Assembly (NCBI GenBank): GCA_964641715.1
Contig: CAZXMB010000172.1
Span: 1-6,345, forward strand
Origin: CAZXMB01 sp964641715
GTDB taxonomy: Bacteria; Desulfobacterota; BSN033; UBA1163
Length of the DNA: 6,345 nucleotides
Reading direction: 5' to 3'
Numbering within the stretch: the first letter of the stretch is position 1; every line of letters starts with the position of its first letter. Of the stretch, positions 1 to 6,060 are shown piece after piece. The position numbers and the translations under genes were made by a program. The notes beneath the pieces were generated by a model. It did not search any database. It was not told the DNA's origin and worked only from the letters and a program-made list of their open reading frames with translations.

Positions 1-674
1 AGGGTCGTTACAAGGGAATACTTGTTGAAAAGGACAGTTATCTTCTATCCCTGAGCCGATATGTTCATCTCAATTCGCTGAGGGCCGGTTTGGTGGAGAG
101 GCCAGAGGATTATCGGTGGAGTAGTTATCGTGAGTATATTGGGAGGGAGAAGGGATTGGGATGGATGGAGTATGGATGGGTTCTATCTCAATTTGGGTCT
201 GAGAAGAGGAGAGCTCAGAGGAGATATCGGGGTTATACCGAGGAGGGTTTGGAGGAGAAGGAAGGTGTGCCATTTAAGAGCCTTTATAATCAGGTCATTC
301 TTGGGGGAGAGGAGTTTATAGGGAAAATCAAAGGGATGTTAAAAGGGAGACGACTTCCCCAGGGGGTTGTTGGGCGAAAGAGATTAGTGGATTCTCCTTC
401 TCCGATGGAGGTAGTGGGTGTGGTATCGGAGGTTTTTGGAGTCAATCGAGAGGAGATATTGGGCAGGGGGAGTTATAGACATCTTGCCAGGAAGGTTGCC
501 ATCTATCTTTGTCAGCGATATACTGGGCTCAGTAATGAGGCGATTGGTAGACTCTTTGGAGGGATTCATTACAGTACGGTGAGTAAGGTAACCAATAGGA
601 TAAGAGAGGAGATGCTCAGAGACAAGAAATTATCAGAACTCATGAATCGAGTAACTTCACATTTCAAGGCCTGA
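1..674 (+). CDS. REP-associated tyrosine transposase with DnaA-like C-terminal domain (5' end outside window)
   Basis: The frame is open from base 3, so the gene begins left of the window; the TTG at 90 is an internal Leu codon, not a start. The first visible residues (GRYKGILVEKDSYLLSLSRY, then VHLNSLRAGLVERPEDYRWS) are the conserved end of the RAYT/IS200-like Y1 transposase domain. By comparison with E. coli TnpA-REP, the Tyr of RYVHLN (codon 60-62) should be the catalytic nucleophile; the HUH metal-binding motif would lie upstream. The usual NP of the motif is NS here. The last ~90 residues (codons from about 402 on) resemble DnaA domain IV, a helix-turn-helix that binds DNA, with FGGIHYSTVSKV in place of the DnaA signature loop. 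RAYTs are single-copy enzymes that cut and join DNA at REP palindromes. The visible 224 codons have no frameshift, and the TGA lies at 672-674. The gene converges on the minus-strand series. Confidence 0.88.
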   Translation, partial: GRYKGILVEKDSYLLSLSRYVHLNSLRAGLVERPEDYRWSSYREYIGREKGLGWMEYGWVLSQFGSEKRRAQRRYRGYTEEGLEEKEGVPFKSLYNQVILGGEEFIGKIKGMLKGRRLPQGVVGRKRLVDSPSPMEVVGVVSEVFGVNREEILGRGSYRHLARKVAIYLCQRYTGLSNEAIGRLFGGIHYSTVSKVTNRIREEMLRDKKLSELMNRVTSHFKA

Positions 675-740
675 CACCTTATTCTGACCAAAGCTATTCA
701 GAAAATCGAGGCAGAAGGTAAAGGTGATAAGTGTTAATTT
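675..740. other. convergent intergenic gap between transposase and iron-sulfur gene
   Basis: This 66-base gap separates two convergent stop codons. It has no convincing intrinsic terminator; the only pairing I see is CACCTT (675-680) with AAGGTG (721-726), too far apart to matter much. The transposase frame stays open past its TGA for 20 more codons (ending TKAIQKIEAEGKGDKC) to a TAA at 735-737. This is either chance or a remnant of an older gene end. Confidence 0.4.
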
Positions 741-1853
741 TCAACTACGTCCCTTTCCTCTTGCGGTTCTCTCTTTCAGGATCTGTTGATGTAATTCCTT
801 AAAATCTTTTGGAGGAAGGGCACCGGGTTTTCTCACCAGTTTTACCGCTCCGGAGGGACAGGGAGTAGCACATACCCCGCAACCGATACACCATTCTTTA
901 TCCACGACAGGGAAGTCACCCTCCATTTTAATCACTTGAACCGGACAGATCTCCGCACACGCCCCGCATCCCGTGCATCTCTCCTGATCCGTTTCCCTGA
1001 GGAAGTAGGTGGCCATCAGGACATCTCTTGGGATTTTCTTTCTTCGTATCGTCCCAACCGACCAGCAGCAACAACCGCAGCAGTTGCACGTATGTTTGAT
1101 CCCTTCCCTGGCATTGTCCACAAGATGGACCAGGCCAGCCTCTTCAGACCTTTTGATGATCTCGATTGTCTCCCCTCGGGTGATCTTCCTTCCGATCCCA
1201 TTTTCAATTAAATATTCTGCCAGTTCGTCATATTTAATACAGTTCTCAAAGGGGTGACTGCATTGTTTCTTTCCAAGAAGATGGGCCGTTGTCCTGCAGG
1301 GGCAATGAACCACGGCAATCACGTTGACTTTCTCGATGACCTCTTCCATCATTTCAAAGGGAAAGACCGCATGGCTCTCAGGCACAAGGGAAGGGGTAGC
1401 GGGAAGATAACGAAAAGCCTTTGTGGGGGTTTTTCCATAGGCTTCGTAAAGTTGTTCCCTCCGAGAGTATCGAAGGACCAAGTCAGCCAACTTTTTTGCA
1501 TTAGGAGTATGGACTCCTTTCCAGAAGAAGGTCTGAGGAAAACCATAACCAAATTGTTGGAGGGCATATCCCATGTTTCCGTCCTTCATCTTCTTTGAGA
1601 AGAGAAGCCCGCGCCGGGCCAAGTGGGATAAGGTCAATTCCAATTCCTCTCTCGAACTGTTTCGAGGGAGAGGGATTTCCTTCACCGAGGTGAGATCAAA
1701 AGGAATCACCCTTGTGGGGACACACAATGCGGCCTCTGCTTCGGAAGGAGTGAAGTTCTCCTTGAGGATCTCGAAGAGTTCATCTTTCTCCGGATAGCCC
1801 ATACCCAAGGAGGCAAGATGCCTTGCAAGTGTCTTATAGATATCTTCGCCCAT
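741..1853 (-). CDS. Cys-rich 4Fe-4S dicluster ferredoxin-like protein, 370 aa
   Basis: Probable cytoplasmic electron-transfer or iron-sulfur protein; no signal peptide or membrane segment is seen. Residues 1-110 are a Cys-poor, helix-rich domain (only Cys44) that may be winged-helix-like (LTLSHLARRGLLFSKK). The middle part has HCPCR (Cys184, Cys186), Cys198 and Cys205, then a dense CNCCGCCC motif at 256-263. The C-terminal part carries two classic ferredoxin motifs: CTGCGACAEICP (Cys293, 296, 299, 303) and CIGCGVCATPCP (Cys322, 325, 328, 332), each expected to bind one 4Fe-4S cluster. The middle Cys set could bind a further metal centre; that is inference. Similar proteins are common in anaerobic Deltaproteobacteria, usually named only 4Fe-4S binding protein. 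The ATG at 1853 follows GAGGG four bases upstream. It lies 170 bases after the permease stop with repeats between, so co-transcription is uncertain. Redox partner and reaction are unknown. Confidence 0.85.
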   Translation of the reverse strand: MGEDIYKTLARHLASLGMGYPEKDELFEILKENFTPSEAEAALCVPTRVIPFDLTSVKEIPLPRNSSREELELTLSHLARRGLLFSKKMKDGNMGYALQQFGYGFPQTFFWKGVHTPNAKKLADLVLRYSRREQLYEAYGKTPTKAFRYLPATPSLVPESHAVFPFEMMEEVIEKVNVIAVVHCPCRTTAHLLGKKQCSHPFENCIKYDELAEYLIENGIGRKITRGETIEIIKRSEEAGLVHLVDNAREGIKHTCNCCGCCCWSVGTIRRKKIPRDVLMATYFLRETDQERCTGCGACAEICPVQVIKMEGDFPVVDKEWCIGCGVCATPCPSGAVKLVRKPGALPPKDFKELHQQILKERTARGKGRS

Positions 1854-1868
1854 ACTGCCCTCATCATG

Positions 1869-1923
1869 CCCCTCACCCCACCCTCTCCCCGTGGAGGAAA
1901 GGGAAAGAGTAAGGGAAAATTTC
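1869..1923 (+). repeat. imperfect G/C-rich palindromic intergenic element (copy A)
   Basis: The left arm is C-rich (CCCTCACCC, then CCCTCTCCCC at 1881-1890). After GTGG at 1891-1894, the right arm is its decayed complement (GGAAAGGG, then GAGTAAGGG). The element ends in GGGAAAATTTC (1913-1923), identical to the flank of the hairpin upstream of the permease (minus strand, 4583-4593). Shared flank plus palindrome suggests a common interspersed REP-like family. It ends about 15 bases upstream of the iron-sulfur gene start. Confidence 0.6.
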
Positions 1924-1936
1924 AGTCATTGGAATG

Positions 1937-1975
1937 TGGTGATTGTCTGGTTATTGGTGCTTGGTCATCGGTTAT
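1937..1975 (+). repeat. degenerate heptamer tandem repeat
   Basis: TGGTGAT (1937-1943) and a 4-base break are followed by four contiguous seven-base units: TGGTTAT, TGGTGCT, TGGTCAT, CGGTTAT (1948-1975). The units share the frame TGGTNNT. It lies in the 170-base gap between the permease and iron-sulfur genes. Function unknown; it could be a decayed simple-sequence repeat. Confidence 0.6.
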
Positions 1976-2023
1976 TTCCACTTTGTATCTTCTAATCCCC
2001 ACTCTCTAATTCATCACTTCTTT

Positions 2024-4582
2024 TTATTCCATCCTCAAGGATTCCACAAGGTTTATTTTGGAAGCCTTACGTGCAGGGATGAAACCTGCAACAAGGGATG
2101 CGATCAGGACGATTGCCGAGTACTCGATCAGATTTAAGAAAGGGGTGGAGAATTGGATGGTCCAGCCGAAAGACTGTTTATTGATTACATAGATGAGGAG
2201 GAGAGAGAGAATAAATCCGCAGAGAAGCCCCAGGATGAGGCTGGATAAACCAATTAATCCCGCTTCAATGAGGATGGCCTTTTTGACCTGTCTTCGAAAT
2301 CCGCCGACTGACCTGAGGATGCCTATATCCCTCTGCCGCTCCATGATCAATCCATTTAAGGAATTGATGATTCCAAGGATAGCTACGAAGATGGCAATCA
2401 GCTCAAGCGCATAGGTGATGGAAAAGGTCTGGTCAAAGATTTTGAGAATTTCTTTACGCAATTCTCGATGGGAGGCAATGAAGAGTTGATAGGGTTTCGA
2501 GTATTTTTCTCGAAGCATCCCTTTGAAGGCTTCGAGAGAAGTTCCCTCCTCGAGATAGATTCCGGCGCTGTGAAATGTTTCGTCATTCCAGAGGGATTGA
2601 AAGAGTTTCCTTTCAATTAAAATCATCCCCCAATCGGTCGAATAATCGTAGAAGACCCCGGAAACTAAAAATTCTTTTTCCCCTTGAGGGGTATTAATCT
2701 TAATACGACTCCCTGCTTCCACCTGGTGTCTGAGTGAGAAGCTCTCGGTCACCAGGATGGACTGACCTTTGGCAAATTGGTTCAGGATGGCTTTTGGGTC
2801 TCCTTGTGTGAAACGGATCACCTTCAGGTTTAGAAAGACCTGACCATCCACGGCAGCGATCAGGGCAGGTTTGCCTCCGTATTCGACCTCCAAAGCCCTG
2901 AAGGAGTCAACCGCCTTCACTCCCGGAAGAGAAGGCAGGGCCCTTGAGACCTCCTTGGGAAGTAAGGCGGAGTAACCCGTCAGGGAATAGGAGCCCGGGA
3001 AGACAAAAACATCCCCGTTAATCGACTGCTCCACCCAGAGGTCAACCGTTTTTCTGAAACTCAGGATCATGATGGAGATACTGATGAGCATGGAGAGGGC
3101 CGTCATCAATGCAGAGATGGTGATCACTGTCCTTGCCATCGAATCCCCGAAGTAACGGTTCGCCAATATCCCTTCGACACCGAATATCTTTTGAAGAAAA
3201 GGAGCCAGAATACGATTTAATAAAAAAGTCACCGGAGGGGTCATGAAGGAGATACCGATCACAATGAGGAGGGCGGCGAGAAAGCCAAAGATGGGCTTCT
3301 GATAGAGAGGCCTCTGAAGAGCCAGGATCAAAGAGAGGACGAGAAGGCCAAGACCGATGAAGGTGAGATGCTTGAGATGAACCTTCACCTTTTTCTCAAG
3401 CGTACCCAATGCCAGGGCCTCTTTCGGAGCGACCCTTGCAGCCTCCCTTGCAGGGCCGATGGAGGAAAGGACAGAAGCGAGGAATCCCAGCATAAACCCC
3501 GTAAAGAGAACATAGGGAGAGATGATGAGATGCTCTGTTTTGACTAATATATAGAGGGAGGTCACTGTTCTTGAGACGAAGAAAAGCATTCCCTTTGCCA
3601 GAGCGATGCCCGCACCAATTCCGATGAGGCTTCCAAGAACCCCGATCCCTCCTGCCTCACAGAGAAAAAGGGTGAGGATTTGAGGCCGGGTCACCCCAAG
3701 GCTTCGGAGAATCCCGATCTCTTTTCTTCTCTGAATGACAGAGATAGAAATCGCATTGTAGATGAGGTACATCCCAACCATTAGAGAGATGAGGCTGAGT
3801 GCGGTGAGGTTGAGATGAAAGGCCGAAACCATCTTTTCAATCTGACCGCTACGGGTATCCGAGCGGCGAATTTCCGTCCCCGGAGGAATCACTTTTTTCA
3901 GTTCCCCTTCCACGGTTCCAGGAGGGATAGAGGGATCCAGCATGAGATCAATCCGATCAATCCATCCCACTTTCTCCAGGGCTTCCTGAGCAGAGGCAAT
4001 ATCCATCAGGCCAAAGTTCCCTTCCAATGATTTTGCAGGCCCCTCCATCCTTAATAGATGTGAGATCGTAAGCGTCACTCTTTTTGAACCGAAAATCACA
4101 GGAAGGGGATCCCCTCTCTTTAACTGATGCCGTAAGGCGAACTTTTCTGTGATGGCAATGGTATTGAGGTCTTTTAAAAATTGAAGATCCTGATGAGAAG
4201 GCTCATCGAACCGGTAATCTCTAAATTGCCGGTCACTGAAGATATCGATTCCGAGAATGTAGAGGGGTTCTCCTGATGGGTCATCAACCTTTGAGATAAA
4301 CTGAATGACGGGTGTGGCTGCCTTGACTCCATCTATTTTTTTAATCTTCGGATAGACCTCTTCGGAGAAACCCCGTCCATAAGAGGTGATCTGAAACTGA
4401 GATTTTCCTGAGACATGGTCCACTGTGGCATCGAAGGCTTCTATGGCGGTATGGATGGCGATCTGGACACTGACAAAAACACTCACCCCCAGACAGATTC
4501 CGATGATGGAATAAAGCGTTCTCCCTTTATTGAGGCAAAGATGTCGCAGGGTGATGGTTTTAAGAAGATAGATGAGCTTCAT
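2024..4582 (-). CDS. ABC transporter permease with two FtsX domains, 852 aa
   Basis: Inner-membrane subunit of a MacB/LolCDE/YbbP-type ABC system, a class that usually transmits ATP-driven movement to the periplasm to extract or export lipids, lipoproteins or peptides. Numbering is from ATG 4582. A first helix (~22-44) is followed by a large periplasmic MacB_PCD-like domain (~45-255) and an FtsX domain with three helices (~257-384). Two central helices (~405-455) precede a seventh helix (~482-509), a second periplasmic domain (~510-722) and a second FtsX domain (~725-849), ten helices in all. Both FtsX halves carry the conserved loop: RRKEIGILRSLGV (~285-297) and RQRDIGILRSVGG (~749-761). Both also end in a coupling-type motif (PAREAARVAPKEAL; PARKASKINLVESL). 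An upstream in-frame ATG at 4621 would add 13 residues encoded by a repeat hairpin; I prefer 4582 because MKLIYLLKTITLRHL is the normal family start. It follows the ATPase gene by 75 bases. Substrate is unknown. Confidence 0.93.
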   Translation of the reverse strand: MKLIYLLKTITLRHLCLNKGRTLYSIIGICLGVSVFVSVQIAIHTAIEAFDATVDHVSGKSQFQITSYGRGFSEEVYPKIKKIDGVKAATPVIQFISKVDDPSGEPLYILGIDIFSDRQFRDYRFDEPSHQDLQFLKDLNTIAITEKFALRHQLKRGDPLPVIFGSKRVTLTISHLLRMEGPAKSLEGNFGLMDIASAQEALEKVGWIDRIDLMLDPSIPPGTVEGELKKVIPPGTEIRRSDTRSGQIEKMVSAFHLNLTALSLISLMVGMYLIYNAISISVIQRRKEIGILRSLGVTRPQILTLFLCEAGGIGVLGSLIGIGAGIALAKGMLFFVSRTVTSLYILVKTEHLIISPYVLFTGFMLGFLASVLSSIGPAREAARVAPKEALALGTLEKKVKVHLKHLTFIGLGLLVLSLILALQRPLYQKPIFGFLAALLIVIGISFMTPPVTFLLNRILAPFLQKIFGVEGILANRYFGDSMARTVITISALMTALSMLISISIMILSFRKTVDLWVEQSINGDVFVFPGSYSLTGYSALLPKEVSRALPSLPGVKAVDSFRALEVEYGGKPALIAAVDGQVFLNLKVIRFTQGDPKAILNQFAKGQSILVTESFSLRHQVEAGSRIKINTPQGEKEFLVSGVFYDYSTDWGMILIERKLFQSLWNDETFHSAGIYLEEGTSLEAFKGMLREKYSKPYQLFIASHRELRKEILKIFDQTFSITYALELIAIFVAILGIINSLNGLIMERQRDIGILRSVGGFRRQVKKAILIEAGLIGLSSLILGLLCGFILSLLLIYVINKQSFGWTIQFSTPFLNLIEYSAIVLIASLVAGFIPARKASKINLVESLRME

Positions 4583-4617
4583 GAAATTTTCCCCACCCCT
4601 CTTTGCTGAAGAGGGGC
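4583..4617 (-). repeat. hairpin element in the permease leader (copy B)
   Basis: A perfect 8-bp inverted repeat, CCCCTCTT (4596-4603) and AAGAGGGG (4609-4616), encloses a 5-base loop. On the minus strand the right flank reads GTGGGGAAAATTTC directly before the permease ATG. The same GGGAAAATTTC flanks the element at 1869-1923. The purine-rich arm and flank also serve as the likely Shine-Dalgarno region. There is no U-tract, so it is not a typical terminator; it may affect translation or mRNA stability. Confidence 0.7.
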
Positions 4618-4620
4618 ACA

Positions 4621-4656
4621 TCGTTTCCCCCTTAGAAAAAATGGGATAAAGGAGGA
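4621..4656 (-). repeat. degenerate second G-rich palindrome between ATPase and permease
   Basis: The minus strand reads CCTCCTTTATCCC, a T-rich stretch, then CTAAGGGGGAAACG. This resembles a decayed version of the C-rich/G-rich palindromes frequent between genes in these bacteria. The arms pair only partly. It places AGGGGG six bases before the alternative permease ATG at 4621. Confidence 0.35.
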
Positions 4657-4657
4657 T

Positions 4658-5338
4658 TCAGCCGACAAAGAGTTTCCCATCTTTCATTCTGAGAACCCGG
4701 TCAGCCATGGCCGCTCCTTCCTGGCTGTGGGTCACCAGAAGAATGGTCTTTCCCTGCTCGTCTCTCAGGCGTCGAAGGATTTCCAGGACCTGTCTTCCAG
4801 TGGTGGAATCAAGATTACCGGTTGGTTCATCCGCCAGGATCAGATCCGGGTCATTGACCAGGGCACGGCAGATGGCGACCCGCTGCATCTCTCCGCCTGA
4901 AAGCTCATGGGGTTTGTGGTCTCTTTTCTTATCGAGGTCCATTTCAAGAAGAAGGCGGTCGATTCTCCCCTGCAGACCATTCGGTCCCTCTTTCAGGAGA
5001 TGGGGAAGGGCAATATTTTCTTCGAGATTCAGGACGGGGAGGAGGTTAAAAAATTGGAAGATGATCCCGATCCGGTTTCGTCGAAAAAGGGTGAGCCGCT
5101 GATCATCCATCCGGGAGAGGTCTTCTCCATCGATCAGGATATGACCCCGATCAGGTGAATCCAGCCCTCCGATGATATTGATCAGGGTTGACTTTCCACA
5201 ACCGCTTTTGCCGGTGATGGCTAAGAATTCTCCCCCTGAGATTTTTAGATCAAGTCGGTCAAGGGCTATCACCGGACTGGGGCCCTGATGGTAGACCTTG
5301 GTGACATTGATGAGTTCAACAAACGGTTCTGTTCCCAT
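4658..5338 (-). CDS. ABC transporter ATPase, LolD/MacB type, 226 aa
   Basis: Cytoplasmic nucleotide-binding subunit that should drive the adjacent double-FtsX permease. Numbered from the TTG at 5353 (subtract 5 for the ATG at 5338): Walker A GKSGCGKST at 48-56, Q-loop Gln100 in FQFFNLLP, ABC signature LSGGEMQR at 151-158, Walker B LILADEP at 171-177 with catalytic Glu176, D-loop GNLD at 179-182, and switch His209 in VTHS. All motifs are intact and the length is normal for the LolD/MacB/FtsE group. Two starts are possible. ATG 5338 has no Shine-Dalgarno. TTG 5353 has AGGGAG nine bases upstream and adds MPFLF. Both lie in or beside a terminator-like hairpin, so expression may be controlled there. 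The permease follows after 75 bases, supporting a two-gene transport unit. Symbols such as lolD or macB are not assigned because no partner defines the pathway. Confidence 0.93.
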   Translation of the reverse strand: MGTEPFVELINVTKVYHQGPSPVIALDRLDLKISGGEFLAITGKSGCGKSTLINIIGGLDSPDRGHILIDGEDLSRMDDQRLTLFRRNRIGIIFQFFNLLPVLNLEENIALPHLLKEGPNGLQGRIDRLLLEMDLDKKRDHKPHELSGGEMQRVAICRALVNDPDLILADEPTGNLDSTTGRQVLEILRRLRDEQGKTILLVTHSQEGAAMADRVLRMKDGKLFVG

Positions 5339-5344
5339 AAACAA

Positions 5345-5375
5345 AAAGGGCAAGGATTTTTTCTCCCTGCCCTTT
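5345..5375 (-). terminator. terminator-like or attenuator hairpin overlapping the ATPase start region
   Basis: AAAGGGCA (5345-5352) and TGCCCTTT (5368-5375) form an 8-bp perfect stem. After one mismatch three more pairs follow (GGA/TCC), closing a loop at 5357-5363. Read on the minus strand, the stem is followed by TTTTTGTTT and then ATG 5338, the shape of a rho-independent terminator. The stem includes AGGGAG, the only Shine-Dalgarno-like sequence here, and the TTG at 5353. It could end transcription of the two small genes, attenuate read-through into the ABC genes, or hide the ribosome site. Confidence 0.6.
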
Positions 5376-5377
5376 CT

Positions 5378-5407
5378 ATATTAATGGGAGGAAAGGTCAG
5401 TTGTCAA
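5378..5407 (-). promoter_or_regulatory. candidate sigma-70-type promoter for the ABC genes
   Basis: On the minus strand a full consensus -35 box TTGACA (5402-5407) is followed after 18 bases by TAATAT (5378-5383), a 4/6 match to TATAAT. Transcription would start near 5371, so the mRNA would begin with the hairpin at 5345-5375. The -35 box sits in a sequence (GTTGTCAATTCTCAAT) that could also be a simple-repeat remnant, so this is tentative. Confidence 0.4.
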
Positions 5408-5438
5408 TTCTCAATCGATCGTCGTCCGGGAGCAGCCT

Positions 5439-5651
5439 TCAACTGATTTTCTTCAGATGTCTGATGAGGATGATGAGCATAACGGGAATAAGCGCTCCAA
5501 CCACCACGACCGCTCCTCCAACAATATAAATCTTCGGCCCTAAATCTTCCACCGTCCTGACCACCTGCATGACTGCAATGGAGACCATTGCGGCCAGGAT
5601 GCACATGAGGATGATGAGCCCCACCACATTCGAAGCACCGATTTTAAACAT
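5439..5651 (-). CDS. small membrane protein with two predicted helices, 70 aa
   Basis: I do not recognise a family. Two hydrophobic segments are clear: residues 8-31 (VVGLIILMCILAAMVSIAVM core) and 41-63 (IYIVGGAVVVVGALIPVMLI core). They are joined by a short polar loop (RTVEDLGPK), and the tail RHLKKIS is basic. The positive tail predicts both ends in the cytoplasm, with the loop in the periplasm. The start is well supported: ATG 5651 has GGGAG five bases upstream. It lies 79 bases downstream of the 93-aa gene in the same direction, and about 100 bases before the ABC ATPase gene. The second helix resembles the helix of the 93-aa protein (shared pattern GA-hydrophobic-LIP). It could be an accessory subunit of the ABC complex or an independent envelope-stress-type peptide. 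Confidence 0.72.
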   Translation of the reverse strand: MFKIGASNVVGLIILMCILAAMVSIAVMQVVRTVEDLGPKIYIVGGAVVVVGALIPVMLIILIRHLKKIS

Positions 5652-5675
5652 CTGCTCTCCCTTCTCTCTTCAGGA

Positions 5676-5715
5676 GATGACCGGGATTTAGGCTCCTATC
5701 CATTCCCCGGTCATC
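5676..5715. repeat. 10-bp inverted repeat between the two small genes
   Basis: GATGACCGGG (5676-5685) pairs perfectly with CCCGGTCATC (5706-5715) around a 20-base loop, which itself contains TAG/CTA arms. No U-tract follows on the minus strand, so it is more likely an intercistronic stability or processing hairpin, or a protein site, than an intrinsic terminator. Confidence 0.6.
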
Positions 5716-5730
5716 GGTTGATAGCCCGAT

Positions 5731-6012
5731 CTACTTCCTTACAGGTGCTGGCTCGATCGCCGGTACGATGATTCCCACTTCAGACTTCTTTTCTTTCTTT
5801 AAAGCTTCGGAAGTCGCTGTTCCGATGAAGCTGAAGAAAAGAAGAATTGCCGGGATTAATTGGAGAAGGACGATTATTGCCCCAATGATCAAGAATATCC
5901 AGAGGGCAGTCCCGGCTCCTTTCAGTTCAATAGGTCTTGCGGATGCCGGAGAAGCAAGAAGGATCATTGCAGCTCCCATCAACCCTGATTTTAATATCGT
6001 TTTCTTTTTCAT
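5731..6012 (-). CDS. small signal-peptide-bearing membrane protein, 93 aa
   Basis: Family not recognised. The N-terminus is a good signal peptide: basic MKKKTILK, a hydrophobic core (GLMGAAMILLA) and a likely signal peptidase I site after ASA (residue 25). One long hydrophobic segment follows at about 36-63 (WIFLIIGAIIVLLQLIPAIL core), then a charged, Lys-rich tail (LKKEKKSE) ending in a Pro-rich stretch (PAIEPAPVRK). If the signal is cleaved, the mature N-terminus faces the periplasm and the tail the cytoplasm. If not, it is a two-helix hairpin protein. ATG 6012 is chosen over the upstream TTG at 6051 because GGGAGG lies eight bases before it and the signal peptide starts there. It is the first gene after the sigma-54-like promoter at 6061-6076, giving a leader of about 39 bases, and probably heads a transcript with the 70-aa gene. 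Confidence 0.75.
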   Translation of the reverse strand: MKKKTILKSGLMGAAMILLASPASARPIELKGAGTALWIFLIIGAIIVLLQLIPAILLFFSFIGTATSEALKKEKKSEVGIIVPAIEPAPVRK

Positions 6013-6021
6013 TACTGATTC

Positions 6022-6030
6022 CTCCCTTCT
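6022..6030 (-). promoter_or_regulatory. strong ribosome binding site that fixes the 93-aa start
   Basis: The minus strand reads AAGGGAGGAATCAGTA directly before ATG 6012. GGGAGG is an almost complete anti-16S match at eight bases. It rules out the longer TTG start at 6051. Confidence 0.75.
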
Positions 6031-6060
6031 TCTTAATTTTTTAACATTCAAACTTTATTT

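Noticed and set aside
90..92. TTG at 90 as the start of a 194-aa protein
   Set aside because: The frame is open to the left edge and the upstream codons encode the conserved RAYT motif RYVHLNSLRAGL, so this is an internal Leu codon.
675..726. bidirectional terminator between the convergent genes
   Set aside because: Only a 6-bp pairing with a 40-base loop and no adjoining T-tract of useful length.
936..1598. plus-strand frames antisense to the iron-sulfur gene
   Set aside because: They mirror a well-defined Cys-motif gene and show no recognisable motif of their own.
4707..5102. 131-residue plus-strand frame antisense to the ABC ATPase
   Set aside because: Arg/Ser-rich translation opposite a gene with all ABC motifs intact; no ribosome site or family resemblance.
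2024..5338. naming the transporter macB, lolCDE or ybbAP
   Set aside because: The architecture fits the superfamily (double FtsX resembles YbbP/AttF more than LolC or MacB), but no adaptor, LolA or other defining partner is present, so a specific symbol would be a guess.
5404..5604. 66-residue minus-strand frame overlapping the 70-aa gene
   Set aside because: It lies in another frame of a gene with a good ribosome site and clear helices; its His/Arg/Gly-rich composition looks like a frame shadow.
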